Assembly: GCF_001811425.1 (NCBI RefSeq) | Contig: NZ_KV804733.1 | Span: forward strand, 1-64,000 | Reading direction: 5' to 3' | DNA: 64,000 bases | Origin: Peptoniphilus_A sp001811425 | GTDB taxonomy: Bacteria > Bacillota > Clostridia > Tissierellales > Peptoniphilaceae | Shown here: one piece after another, positions 17,107-25,645 of the stretch | Layout: each line of letters starts with the position of its first letter | Numbering within the stretch: the stretch's first letter is position 1 | Translations under genes and position numbers: made by a program | Notes under the pieces: model-generated | Told to the model about the DNA's origin: nothing | Databases searched by the model: none | The model's input: only the letters and a program-made list of their open reading frames with translations

Positions 17107-17283
17107 GTGGAAGTTTTAAAATTCTTGGGATTTTTATTTGTGGCACTTGGCTTAGCTTTGGGAATCCCAAAAAAATTAAGGGAATATAGAGAAGAAAAAA
17201 ATTTGGAAAACTTCTTGGAATTATTTGGTCGCATCATAATGATTCCCTCTGCAATAATCCTGGCAATAGGAGTTTTTATTTAA
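17107..17283 (+). CDS. 58-aa two-helix membrane protein
   Basis: GTG-started ORF one base after the CtlX-like gene, 58 aa. Two hydrophobic segments (FLGFLFVALGLALGI and IIMIPSAIILAIGVF) flank a charged loop rich in Lys/Glu, giving a small helical hairpin. A purine-rich AAGGAAAG precedes the start. It ends before a terminator, so it is probably co-transcribed with the amidinohydrolase. I do not recognise the family. Confidence 0.55.
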   Translation: MEVLKFLGFLFVALGLALGIPKKLREYREEKNLENFLELFGRIIMIPSAIILAIGVFI

Positions 17284-17323
17284 GAGACAGAGGGAAAATG
17301 GAAGGATTAAATTAAAAATACTT

Positions 17324-17346
17324 GCAGAGATAAATTTTGTCTCTGC
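17324..17346 (+). terminator. Terminator between the CtlX operon and the APC permease
   Basis: GCAGAGA/TCTCTGC stem with a 9-base loop, followed by six T on the plus strand. The minus-strand side is also moderately T-rich, so it may serve both converging genes. Confidence 0.75.
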
Positions 17347-17357
17347 TTTTTTATTGG

Positions 17358-18821
17358 CTAAGCTTTTTTACTATAAAATTTTAAAAAGGCAAGGCCCAAA
17401 AACAACCAGAAGAAGAAAATAATCAGGGCAGTGTAGCCCATAAAGGCAGGAGTCTTTGGAACAAAGGTTGAGATGACAATTACAGCAGAAATTATTATTG
17501 CTGGATAAATAGTTAGCTTTCCACCAGGTGCCTTAAAGGATGTGTAATACTCTTTGTCCTTGTTTATTAAGACCACAAGTGACAGGCAAGTTAAGAACCA
17601 ACCAATGACAAAGGAAACTGAACCTAGACTGGTTAGGGGGTCTATTAAGTTCATGCCCACAAAGGGACCCATGGCAGCAAAAATAAAGCAAAAAACTAGA
17701 GCAGTTACTGGAGTTCCATACTCGGCATGTTCCTTGGCAAAAATTTTTGGAATTAAATTATTTTTTGCCATTGATTGGATTAGTCTTGCCGATGCCATAA
17801 ACATTCCGTTCCAAGTGGAAAAAAGTCCTGCCAAAGTTCCTATTATAATTAATTTGGAAAGAATGTAACCTAGATTTCCGCCATAAGCTTCTTGAAGTAA
17901 ATAGCCCATGGCAGGTGGACTGGCGAGAGAATATTCTTGCCAATTGGAGACGCTAGCTGTTGAAAGTATTACAAGTGAGTAAAAAATTCCTGCGGCTACT
18001 ATGGAAAGGACCATTGCAATTGCCACATTTTTAAATTTTTTATCTGGCGAAGTTTCTTCCACAGACTGTGCAATAGTGTCAAAGCCTGACATAAAAAAGG
18101 GAACTATTACAACAATGGCTATTATCCCGCCGAAAAGTGAGGAGTGACTGCCCTCGCCTACATTTTGGTAAAGGGGGTACAAATTATTTGCATTACCTGC
18201 CTTAAAAGAAAATATAATAACTATTATTCCTATTACAATTATTAAAATAGAAAGTATGGACTGAAGCTTTGAAGCAAAATCAGACCCCTTAAAATTTATA
18301 AAAAATAATAAAAGGGCTAGGATGACTCCAAGAAGGATGGAAGATGCTTTTATGGGAGCACCTACTACATAATAAAGGACTCTTGAACTTGAGAGCCAAG
18401 GAATCAAATTTTCGAGGATGGTGTTTATATAAATTGCCTCCCAAGGTAGAATTGTCAAGTAAGAAAGTGCCAAGAACCATGATGAAATAAAGGATAAATT
18501 TCTCCCAAAGGCTTTGTTGGTGTAAACTAAGACGCCGCCTCCTTGAGGAAGAGTTGCCAGGAGTTCACCATGACACAAGCCAATTGGTATCAAAAGCAGG
18601 GTGGCGATTATAAAACCCAAAAAGGCAGGGATGGGACCGCCAGCTTGAGCAATCCAGTGGTTAGATGAAACTGCCCAACCAACTCCAACCATAGACCCAA
18701 AACCAAGCATGAAAAAATCAAGATAACCCATGTCACCTTTTTTTCTGCTTTGTCTTATTCTCATTATATTTTTTATATTTGGAATTCTTTTTTTCATTTC
18801 CTGATACTTATCTTCTTTCAA
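17358..18821 (-). CDS. APC family amino acid permease
   Basis: Membrane transporter of about 487 aa with around twelve hydrophobic segments. The N-terminal GFGSMVGVGWAVSSNHWIAQAGGPIPAFLGF is the conserved first APC helix and PWEAIYI and GGIIAIVVIVPFFMSGFDTIAQSVEE are further family marks. Substrate cannot be told; it sits next to the citrulline/arginine-type hydrolase, converging on it. A TTG at 18821 behind GAGGTG is chosen. The longer open frame upstream contains the promoter, including a TTGACA box, so it cannot be coding from its first codon. Confidence 0.88.
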   Translation of the reverse strand: MKEDKYQEMKKRIPNIKNIMRIRQSRKKGDMGYLDFFMLGFGSMVGVGWAVSSNHWIAQAGGPIPAFLGFIIATLLLIPIGLCHGELLATLPQGGGVLVYTNKAFGRNLSFISSWFLALSYLTILPWEAIYINTILENLIPWLSSSRVLYYVVGAPIKASSILLGVILALLLFFINFKGSDFASKLQSILSILIIVIGIIVIIFSFKAGNANNLYPLYQNVGEGSHSSLFGGIIAIVVIVPFFMSGFDTIAQSVEETSPDKKFKNVAIAMVLSIVAAGIFYSLVILSTASVSNWQEYSLASPPAMGYLLQEAYGGNLGYILSKLIIIGTLAGLFSTWNGMFMASARLIQSMAKNNLIPKIFAKEHAEYGTPVTALVFCFIFAAMGPFVGMNLIDPLTSLGSVSFVIGWFLTCLSLVVLINKDKEYYTSFKAPGGKLTIYPAIIISAVIVISTFVPKTPAFMGYTALIIFFFWLFLGLAFLKFYSKKA

Positions 18822-18878
18822 AATAAACACCTCTGTCAAAAGTTTTAAGTCTACTTTATTATGTGAAACTATATTATA

Positions 18879-18908
18879 ATAATAATTTAAAAAGACTTGA
18901 GATGTCAA
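18879..18908 (-). promoter_or_regulatory. Promoter of the APC permease gene
   Basis: Minus-strand TTGACA, 18-base spacer, TATTAT (a TATAAT lies a few bases further on). Located 57 bases before the chosen TTG start. Confidence 0.7.
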
Positions 18909-19009
18909 ATTTGCAAAGATTTCTTTCTTTAATTTTTATTTTCCTTGACTATTTGTATTAAAATTAGGTAAGTATATAGGTAACATTTAAGTTTTCTAAA
19001 GGAGAAAAG

Positions 19010-19738
19010 ATGAAAAATAAAATTTTAAGTATAGTAAAAATAATTTTAGTGATAATTTTGGCCACTAGCCTTTATAGAATATATAGTTACAACAAGGCTG
19101 ACAAGGAATTTAAGACTGCTACAAGGGAAGTGCAGGAGAAGTTTCAAGAACCTAATAAAGAAAAGCTTGCTAATGACAATAAGGATAAGGAAGCAAGGGA
19201 AAAAATTGTGGCACTTCAAAAAGACTATGAGTCAGTAATTGGCTGGATAAAAGTGGAGGGAACAGAAATAGATTATCCCATAGTAAAGGGCAGTGACAAC
19301 GACTATTATCTAAATCACAATTACAAGAATGACTACAATGTCTTTGGAGCAATTTTCATGGACTACAGAAACGAGGAGAATTTTTCTGACCAAAACACAA
19401 TTATTTATGGCCACAACAATGATCGCGGTGGAAATTTTAAAGCCTTGCACAAGTTTGAGGAAGATGGATTTTTCGAAAAAAATAAATTTATTGAAATTTT
19501 TTCTGAGGCTGGCTACAAGAAATACCAAATCTTTGCAGCCTATAAGGCAGGACCTTATGATAAATTTAGAAGTCCAAAATATTCAGAAGAAGATGGAGAA
19601 AAACTTCGAACCTACATCAAAGAGAGAAATATATTAAAGACAGAAGTCCCCAGTGAATTTAAAGATATTTTAACCCTACAAACTTGTTCTCCAAAGGATA
19701 CAAGATTTGTGGTCCAGGGAAAATTAGTAGAAGAATAA
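19010..19738 (+). CDS. srtB: Class B sortase
   Basis: Membrane-anchored cysteine transpeptidase of 242 aa with an N-terminal hydrophobic segment (about residues 4-25). It then has the class B core with VIGWIKVEGTEIDYPIV, the catalytic H135 in IIYGHN, C226 in TLQTCS and R232 in DTRFVVQGKL. Sortase B enzymes attach NPxTG-type proteins to peptidoglycan or build pili. No substrate with a sorting signal lies in this window, so the target is unknown. The gene stands alone, divergent from the APC permease. Confidence 0.94.
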   Translation: MKNKILSIVKIILVIILATSLYRIYSYNKADKEFKTATREVQEKFQEPNKEKLANDNKDKEAREKIVALQKDYESVIGWIKVEGTEIDYPIVKGSDNDYYLNHNYKNDYNVFGAIFMDYRNEENFSDQNTIIYGHNNDRGGNFKALHKFEEDGFFEKNKFIEIFSEAGYKKYQIFAAYKAGPYDKFRSPKYSEEDGEKLRTYIKERNILKTEVPSEFKDILTLQTCSPKDTRFVVQGKLVEE

Positions 19739-19771
19739 ATTTTAAATTTTTATAATTTTAAAGGGCCTCAA

Positions 19772-19808
19772 TTTACAAAAGTAGCAAAGATTGTTATAAT
19801 ATAAACAA
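19772..19808 (+). promoter_or_regulatory. rex promoter with overlapping Rex-operator-like palindrome
   Basis: TTTACA, 17-base spacer, TATAAT (19795-19800). Overlapping the -10, bases 19791-19808 read TTGTTA-TAATAT-AAACAA, close to the clostridial Rex site TTGTTAA-N4-TTAACAA with two mismatches. This points to autoregulation by NADH-responsive Rex. Confidence 0.7.
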
Positions 19809-19822
19809 TTGGGGGTGTAAAT

Positions 19823-20452
19823 TTGCCTAAGAACGAAAGGGGCATTTCTGAAACGGTTATAAGGAGAATGCCAGTTTATCATAGATATTTAAAAGAATTA
19901 ATTGACAGTGGTATTGAGAGAGTTTCTTCCAAGGAGCTTAGCCGCATCACTGGCTTTTCTGCGTCACAAATTAGACAGGACTTAAATAATTTTGGCGGCT
20001 TTGGTCAACAGGGCTATGGCTACAACACCAAGGCTCTAAAGGAACAGGTGGATAAAATTCTAGGAATAGATAAGTCTTATAAGAGCATAGTCATAGGTGC
20101 AGGTAGACTTGGTCAAGCCATTGCCAGATACAAGGGCTTTAGAGATTCTGGCTTTAATGTGATTTCTCTCTTTGATGTCAAAGAGGACATGGAAGACATA
20201 AGTGGCATCAAGGTTAGGAATATGAAGGACATGGAAAAATACATAAGAGATGAGAAAGTTGATGTTGCAATAATAACTGTGCCCAAGGAATTTTGCCAGG
20301 AAGTGGCAAAAAAAGTTATAGATGCAGGAGTTAAGGGGATTTGGAATTTTGCGCCCTACGATTTAAAGGGACCTGAAGGTGTAGTTGTTGAAAATATTAG
20401 ACTTAACGATTCTCTTTTAACCCTTTCTTATTTTATGAAAGAAATTAGCTGA
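19823..20452 (+). CDS. rex: Redox-sensing transcriptional repressor Rex
   Basis: DNA-binding dimer (209 aa) that releases its operators when NADH is high. The N-terminal winged helix contains RMPVYHRYLKEL and the recognition region SSKELSRITGFSASQIRQDLNNFG. The Rossmann domain begins with IVIGAGRLGQAIA and ends with the domain-swapped helix at the C-terminus (LNDSLLTLSYFMKEI). Start is TTG at 19823 behind GGGGGTG. In fermentative anaerobes Rex commonly controls butyrate-pathway genes; the only convincing operator seen here is in front of rex itself. Confidence 0.97.
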   Translation: MPKNERGISETVIRRMPVYHRYLKELIDSGIERVSSKELSRITGFSASQIRQDLNNFGGFGQQGYGYNTKALKEQVDKILGIDKSYKSIVIGAGRLGQAIARYKGFRDSGFNVISLFDVKEDMEDISGIKVRNMKDMEKYIRDEKVDVAIITVPKEFCQEVAKKVIDAGVKGIWNFAPYDLKGPEGVVVENIRLNDSLLTLSYFMKEIS

Positions 20453-20471
20453 CCTATTATTTATTAATAGG
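20453..20471 (+). terminator. Terminator of rex
   Basis: CCTATTA/TAATAGG stem, 5-base loop, then TTTTTTATTT. It begins immediately after the rex stop. Confidence 0.85.
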
Positions 20472-20497
20472 TTTTTTATTTATGGGAGAATTTTTTA

Positions 20498-21373
20498 ATG
20501 AAGATAAAATTTGATGGAGATCTTTGCCTAATAAGTGAACTAGATGAGTTTAACCCAAGAGATATTTTCACCTGCGGTCAAGCCTTTAGGTGGTATGAAG
20601 AAGCTGACGGATCCTTTACCTTTATAGCTCATGGAAAAGTTGCCAATGCAAAAAAAGTTGGCGGAGAAATTTTCTTAAGAGGAGTGGACAGGACTTCCTT
20701 TGACGAAATTTTTTATAATTACTTTGACCTTTCTCGGGACTACAAACTTGTAATGGAAGAGCTTGCAAGAGACGAAGTCATGAAAAATGCAACGGAATAT
20801 GGCAGGGGCATAAGAATTTTAAATCAAGACAAGTTTGAGACTATTATTTCCTTTATTATTTCTGCAAATAATCAAATACCGAGAATAAAAAATGCCATAG
20901 AAAAAATTTCTGAAATGTATGGGGATTTTTTGGGTCAAGATGAAAATAGAAAATATTATTCCTTTCCAAGTGCCGAAAAATTATCTCTTGCAAGGCCAGA
21001 AGACCTAAGAGAATTTGCAAGAGTTGGCTTTCGTGATGTGAGAATAGTTGAGACGGCAAAGTTAATAAAGGATGGCTATGTAAATTTAGATGAAATCGAC
21101 AAGATGGACCTTGAAGATGCCAGATGTGCCCTCCAAGTTCTACCTGGAGTTGGACCAAAGGTTGCTGACTGCATCCTTCTCTTTGCCTTTGACAGAAAGG
21201 AGTCCTTCCCCGTTGATGTTTGGATAAAGAGAGTTATGGAAGAACTTTATTTAAAAGAAGTTACGCCAAAATCAAAAATTGCCATGAAAGGACGAGAAGT
21301 CTTTGGCAAAAACGCAGGCTTTGCCAACCAATATTTGTTTTATTATGGCAGAGAAAACAAGTTGGGAAAGTAA
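20498..21373 (+). CDS. ogg: 8-oxoguanine DNA glycosylase (OGG1/AlkA-type HhH-GPD)
   Basis: Base-excision repair glycosylase of 291 aa. The N-terminal AlkA/OGG-type beta domain includes FTCGQAFRWYEE. The helix-hairpin-helix region LPGVGPKVADCILLFAFDRKESFPVDVWIKRV holds the Schiff-base lysine (in GPKVADC) and the catalytic aspartate (in PVDVW), both as in OGG1. It most likely removes 8-oxoG opposite C, but a 3-methyladenine activity cannot be excluded. Ribosome site GGGAGA lies about 10 bases upstream. It follows the rex terminator with no clear promoter of its own. Confidence 0.88.
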   Translation: MKIKFDGDLCLISELDEFNPRDIFTCGQAFRWYEEADGSFTFIAHGKVANAKKVGGEIFLRGVDRTSFDEIFYNYFDLSRDYKLVMEELARDEVMKNATEYGRGIRILNQDKFETIISFIISANNQIPRIKNAIEKISEMYGDFLGQDENRKYYSFPSAEKLSLARPEDLREFARVGFRDVRIVETAKLIKDGYVNLDEIDKMDLEDARCALQVLPGVGPKVADCILLFAFDRKESFPVDVWIKRVMEELYLKEVTPKSKIAMKGREVFGKNAGFANQYLFYYGRENKLGK

Positions 21374-21392
21374 TAAAAAATTAAAAACAAAG

Positions 21393-21437
21393 AAGCTCTT
21401 GGAGGAATATAAATTTCAAAAATTCTTCCAAGAGCTT
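21393..21437 (+). terminator. Terminator of the ogg gene
   Basis: AAGCTCTTGGA pairs with TCCAAGAGCTT, extended by GAAT/ATTC, with an A-rich loop, then TTTATTTTG. Confidence 0.8.
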
Positions 21438-21453
21438 TTATTTTGCATTTGTT

Positions 21454-21475
21454 ATACTGAATTTCGCTTCAGTAT
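21454..21475 (+). terminator. Second, tandem terminator for plus-strand transcripts
   Basis: ATACTGAA/TTCAGTAT perfect 8-bp stem with 6-base loop, followed by TATTTTTT on the plus strand. It abuts the stop codon of the converging aminotransferase. Confidence 0.65.
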
Positions 21476-22629
21476 TATTTTTTAAAAATTTCTAGCCTTT
21501 CTATCCTATCAAAGGCTTCATTTATTTTGTCTTTATTGACTGTTACTGCTATTCTTATAAAGCCCTCTCCGCCTGGTCCAAAGGCTTCGCCGTCAATTAA
21601 ATTTACATGGGCCTTTTCTAATATTTCCCTTAGAACTTCCTTTGTAGTCATGCCTGGCACAGAAATTTTTGGAAAGATGTAAAAAGTTCCTTGTGGCTTT
21701 AAAACTTCTACATGCTTTAATTTTTTTAGCCTCTCATAGGCGAGATACATCCTCTCTTTGTACTCTTCATAGAGGGGTGGGCAAATCGCCTTTCTATTGG
21801 CAATGCCAAGGGCACCTGCGTGCTGGCAAATTGTTGGCACTGAATAGACTATGTTCTCGTGAATGTAGGTCATGGTCTTTATTAAGTCTTCATTGGCAAG
21901 GATGGCGCCAAGCCTCCAACCAGTCATGACAAAGTCCTTGGACATGGATGTAATTGAAATTACATTTTTAAATTCTTCGTCGTAGGTAATCATGGGCTTG
22001 AATTTGCTTTCGTAGGAATAAATTGTGTAAATGTCGTCGCAAATGACAAGAATATTGTATTTTTTTGCCATTTCATAAATTTCTCCTTGGGTCTCGTCAC
22101 TATAAACTGCGCCCGTTGGATTGTTAGGCGTATTTATTATTAGGGCCTTAGTTTTTGCAGTGATTAATTTTTCAATTTCTCTTGGATCAATATTAAAGTT
22201 ATTTTCAAATTTTGTCTCATAAATGACTGGCAGACCCCCTGTCATTTCAATTTGGTCGGGATAGACGCTAAAGTAGGGCGAAGGCACAATGACTTCGTCG
22301 CCTGGATTTATTATTGCCTCTAAAATTATATAAAGGGCTTCAGTGCCAGACATGGTAATTAAAATTTTCTTGGGGTCGCAGCTTACTCCGTAGTCTTCCC
22401 AGTAGGCCTTGGCGATTTCTTCTCTAAGTCCAAGGTAGCCTTGGGGGTCGGCGTAGTGAGTGTAGCCCTTCATCTGTGAGTCGTAGGCTTCTTTTATAAT
22501 CATGTCATGAGTCCTAAGGTCTGGGTCGCCTAAGGCAAAATTTATAAAGTCAGGATATATGCTTGAATAGTCAGTGGAATAAAGAGACTCTTTAATATTT
22601 TTATATTTTTCTTGGATAAATTCTTTCAT
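21475..22629 (-). CDS. Class I/II PLP-dependent aminotransferase
   Basis: Fold-type I aminotransferase of 384 aa. Seen are NFALGDPDLRTHD near the N-terminus, TMSGTEALYIILEAIINPGDEVIVPSPYFSVY, NTPNNPTGAVYS, CDDIYTIYSYE, the PLP-binding lysine in SITSMSKDFVMTGWRLGA and the C-terminal FIRIAV with the carboxylate-binding arginine. The pattern fits aspartate/aromatic or branched-chain-type aminotransferases. The donor and acceptor cannot be assigned. It is a single gene transcribed toward ogg, with GGAGGAAG as ribosome site. Confidence 0.92.
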   Translation of the reverse strand: MKEFIQEKYKNIKESLYSTDYSSIYPDFINFALGDPDLRTHDMIIKEAYDSQMKGYTHYADPQGYLGLREEIAKAYWEDYGVSCDPKKILITMSGTEALYIILEAIINPGDEVIVPSPYFSVYPDQIEMTGGLPVIYETKFENNFNIDPREIEKLITAKTKALIINTPNNPTGAVYSDETQGEIYEMAKKYNILVICDDIYTIYSYESKFKPMITYDEEFKNVISITSMSKDFVMTGWRLGAILANEDLIKTMTYIHENIVYSVPTICQHAGALGIANRKAICPPLYEEYKERMYLAYERLKKLKHVEVLKPQGTFYIFPKISVPGMTTKEVLREILEKAHVNLIDGEAFGPGGEGFIRIAVTVNKDKINEAFDRIERLEIFKK

Positions 22630-22695
22630 ATTTCTTCCTCCATCAATAATATATTAACACAAATTTTTTTTATTTAAGGTCATGTTTTTAATTCC

Positions 22696-22724
22696 TTAAA
22701 CATTCAAGATGTCTATGATATAAT
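22696..22724 (+). promoter_or_regulatory. Promoter of murA and the peptide transporter genes
   Basis: TTAAAC, 17-base spacer, TATAAT. The ribosome site TAGGAGGAAT precedes the TTG start of murA at 22781. Confidence 0.6.
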
Positions 22725-22780
22725 TAAATAAATACAGATAAAATAATAATCGTTATAAATAATATATAGGAGGAATCCTT

Positions 22781-24028
22781 TTGGATAAAATTTTAGTAAA
22801 ACCCAATGGCCCACTAAGAGGCAATGTAAGAATATCAGGTGCGAAAAATGCTGCTCTACCTATACTTGCAGCTACAATTCTTGGAACAGAAGAAATAATT
22901 TTGGAAGATGTGCCTGAGCTTAAGGATGTTGAAATAATTACAGAAGTTTTGAGAAAACTTGGCCTTAAAATAAATAAGGAAGGCAATAAACTCATAATCG
23001 ACCCTTCTGGACTCAATTCTTATAAAACAGACTACGAACTCATGAGCAAGATGAGGGCATCATTCCTTGTCATGGGACCCCTTCTTGCCAAGTTAAATAA
23101 GGCTTACAACTCCCTACCTGGCGGCTGCAACATTGGCTCAAGGCCAATTGACTTGCACTTAAAGGGCTTTAGGGCCCTAGGCGCCAATATAGAAATGACT
23201 CACGGCGAAATAAAGGCTGAGTGCGACAAATTAGTTGGCACGAGAATTTATTTGGACTTCCCTTCTGTTGGTGCAACTGAAAATATTATGACAGCTGCAG
23301 TTTTGGCTGAGGGCGAAACTGTAATGGAAAACTGCGCCATGGAGCCAGAAATTGTGGACCTGGCAAACTTTTTAAATAAAATGGGCGCCAAGGTAATGGG
23401 AGCAGGAACTTCAACTATAAGAATTAGGGGAGTGGAAAAGCTAAGAGGCTGCACTCACCAAGTTATTCCAGATAGAATTGAAGCAGGCACTTTCATGGTG
23501 GCAGCTGCAATTACTGGCGGCGACATCACAATTGAAAACATCATTACTTCTCACCTAAAGCCTGTCATTGCAAAGCTAGAAGAAACTGGGGCAAAGATAA
23601 TAGAAGAGGACGACACAGTGAGAGTAATTGGCTCAGATGAAATAAGGCCAATTGAGATAAAAACTCTTCCTCATCCAGGTTTTCCAACAGACTTACAAGC
23701 GCAATTCATGGCACTTTTAACTCAAGCCGATGGACAATCTTCTATTATCGAGACAGTTTTTGAAAACCGCTTTATGCACGCCGAGGAATTAAAGAAGATG
23801 GGAGCAAAAATCAAAGTAGTAGATAGAGAAGCTATTCTATTGGGTAAGAGTAAACTATATGGATCCAAGGTTGCTGCAACAGACTTAAGAGCAGGAGCTG
23901 CCCTTATTCTTGCAGGACTCGTTTCTGAAGGTCAAACGGAAATCTCTGAAGTTCATCATATTGACAGAGGATATGAAAAAATTGAAGAAAAATTTAGAAA
24001 TCTTGGAGCAGATATAAGAAGAGTATAG
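22781..24028 (+). CDS. murA: UDP-N-acetylglucosamine 1-carboxyvinyltransferase MurA
   Basis: First committed enzyme of peptidoglycan synthesis, transferring enolpyruvate from PEP to UDP-GlcNAc. Cytosolic, 415 aa. Landmarks are ISGAKNAALPILAA at the N-terminus, the catalytic cysteine in LPGGCNIGSRPIDLHL (so a fosfomycin-sensitive type is expected), VGATENIMTAAVLAEG, and the C-terminal ATDLRAGAALILAGL. TTG start at 22781 behind TAGGAGG. The peptide-binding lipoprotein gene starts 20 bases downstream without a terminator, so the two may be co-transcribed. Confidence 0.97.
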   Translation: MDKILVKPNGPLRGNVRISGAKNAALPILAATILGTEEIILEDVPELKDVEIITEVLRKLGLKINKEGNKLIIDPSGLNSYKTDYELMSKMRASFLVMGPLLAKLNKAYNSLPGGCNIGSRPIDLHLKGFRALGANIEMTHGEIKAECDKLVGTRIYLDFPSVGATENIMTAAVLAEGETVMENCAMEPEIVDLANFLNKMGAKVMGAGTSTIRIRGVEKLRGCTHQVIPDRIEAGTFMVAAAITGGDITIENIITSHLKPVIAKLEETGAKIIEEDDTVRVIGSDEIRPIEIKTLPHPGFPTDLQAQFMALLTQADGQSSIIETVFENRFMHAEELKKMGAKIKVVDREAILLGKSKLYGSKVAATDLRAGAALILAGLVSEGQTEISEVHHIDRGYEKIEEKFRNLGADIRRV

Positions 24029-24048
24029 AAAAAGAAAGGAAGATGATA

Positions 24049-25578
24049 ATGAAGAAAAAATTTATTATAGGAATGCTTTTAGTCCTATCCCTATTTATGG
24101 TAGCTTGTTCCAATAAAAAAGAAGAAGCTCAAGAGGAAGGCAAGGTCTTAAAGGTTGCAGTTTCAGAAGATACGACAACACTTGAACCAAATGCACTTTC
24201 TGATGACTATGAAGAAAATATTTTAATTCAAGTTTACGACACTTTAGTTAAGAGAAATTCTAAGGGTGAACTTGTAAATTCTCTTGCAGAATCCATTGAA
24301 AACCCAGATCCACAAACTTTTAAAATTAAGCTTAGAGAGGGAGTTAAGTTCTCCAATGGAGACCCACTTACTGCTGACGATGTAATTTTCACTCTTCAAA
24401 GAGCAGCAGCAAGTGACAGATACAAATCTTTTTATGGAAAAATTGACGCAAATTCTTACAACAAAGAAGATGATTTAACTTTTTCCTTTAAACTAAGTGA
24501 ACCTGACGCGGCCTTTTTAAATTCACTTTCACATCCAGCAGTGTCTATAGTGTCTAAAGCCTATGTAGAAGGTGGAGCAGATCTTACTATTGCACCAATG
24601 GGAACAGGACCTTTTGTATTAGATGAGTGGATTCAAAATGACCACGCAACTTTTTCTGTAAATGAAAATTATTGGGGCGATGCTCCTAGTATTTCTGGTA
24701 TCGAAATGAAGGTTATACCAGAAGCTTCACAAAGAATTATTGAGCTTGAAAGTGGTGGAGTTGACCTTGCATATAAAATCGACCCTGCAGAAATTTCAAA
24801 TATAGAAGAAAATAAAGATTTAAAGCTTTACAGAAGATTAGATAATTCAATTCATTTTATTGGATTTAACGTAGCTAAGGCTCCTTTTGACAAGTTGGAA
24901 GCCAGGGAAGCTATGGTAAATGCAATTGACACTAAGACAATTTTTGAAACTGTCTACATGAACAGTGGAAAACTTGCAACAAGTCCAATAAACCCTAACT
25001 TCAAGTATTCTATTGCTGATTCATTAAAGCCAAATGCAGTAAATAAAGAAAAGGCAAAGGAACTTTTTGCTGCAGCAGGTCTTGGAGAAGGAACAAATCT
25101 TAAAATTTATACTTCTGACAACCAACAAAGAGTTAATGTTGCAACAATGATGCAAGACCAATTAAAGGATTATGGAATTGGCCTTAGCGTAGAAAGACTT
25201 GAATGGGGTGCCTTTGTAGATGCTGTTAGAAATAAGGAACATGATATGTTTATTATGAGTTGGAACCCATCAATAGTAGATGCACATTATGAACTTTTCC
25301 AACCTTTCCATTCTGAAAATAAAGGTAAGGAGCCAAATGTCACATTCTTTGGAAATGAAGAACTTGATAATTTAATTAAAGAAGGTATTTCAACTATTGA
25401 CGATGCCAAGAGAGCAGACATCTATAATAGAGCCCAAGAGCTTATAAATAGAGAATATCCATGGCTTTACATCTGCTATGGCGAGACACTTGTTGCTGGT
25501 TCTAATAGAGTAGAAGGTCTCGATCTTCTTCCAAAATATCCACAAGAGCTTAAAGATGTAAGTCTTTTAGAAAAATAA
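24049..25578 (+). CDS. Oligopeptide/dipeptide ABC transporter substrate-binding lipoprotein
   Basis: Extracytoplasmic solute-binding protein of 509 aa, SBP family 5. The signal peptide ends with the lipobox LFMVAC, so the mature protein would be lipid-anchored at that cysteine. The family signature region VKFSNGDPLTADDVIFTLQRA and the AVNAIDTKTIF-type segment (AMVNAIDTKTIF) are present. The ATG at 24049 has AAAGGAAG at ideal spacing. The ATG at 24043 touches that site. Feeds the frameshifted DppB, DppC, DppD and DppF proteins encoded downstream. Confidence 0.94.
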   Translation: MKKKFIIGMLLVLSLFMVACSNKKEEAQEEGKVLKVAVSEDTTTLEPNALSDDYEENILIQVYDTLVKRNSKGELVNSLAESIENPDPQTFKIKLREGVKFSNGDPLTADDVIFTLQRAAASDRYKSFYGKIDANSYNKEDDLTFSFKLSEPDAAFLNSLSHPAVSIVSKAYVEGGADLTIAPMGTGPFVLDEWIQNDHATFSVNENYWGDAPSISGIEMKVIPEASQRIIELESGGVDLAYKIDPAEISNIEENKDLKLYRRLDNSIHFIGFNVAKAPFDKLEAREAMVNAIDTKTIFETVYMNSGKLATSPINPNFKYSIADSLKPNAVNKEKAKELFAAAGLGEGTNLKIYTSDNQQRVNVATMMQDQLKDYGIGLSVERLEWGAFVDAVRNKEHDMFIMSWNPSIVDAHYELFQPFHSENKGKEPNVTFFGNEELDNLIKEGISTIDDAKRADIYNRAQELINREYPWLYICYGETLVAGSNRVEGLDLLPKYPQELKDVSLLEK

Positions 25579-25586
25579 TTTTTTTT

Positions 25587-25616
25587 AAATTCACCAAGGT
25601 CTTCTTTGGTGAATTT
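25587..25616 (+). terminator. Intercistronic hairpin between binding protein and permease genes
   Basis: AAATTCACCAA/TTGGTGAATTT perfect 11-bp stem with an 8-base loop, but only a short T-run (TTTTG). Likely a leaky terminator or 3'-end stabiliser that keeps the binding protein more abundant than the permeases. Confidence 0.65.
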
Positions 25617-25645
25617 TGTCTTTTCTACAGAAGAAAGGATTAGAT

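Noticed and set aside
18822..18908. N-terminal extension of the APC permease
   Set aside because: The stretch contains the TTGACA/TATTAT promoter and the ribosome site for the TTG at 18821.
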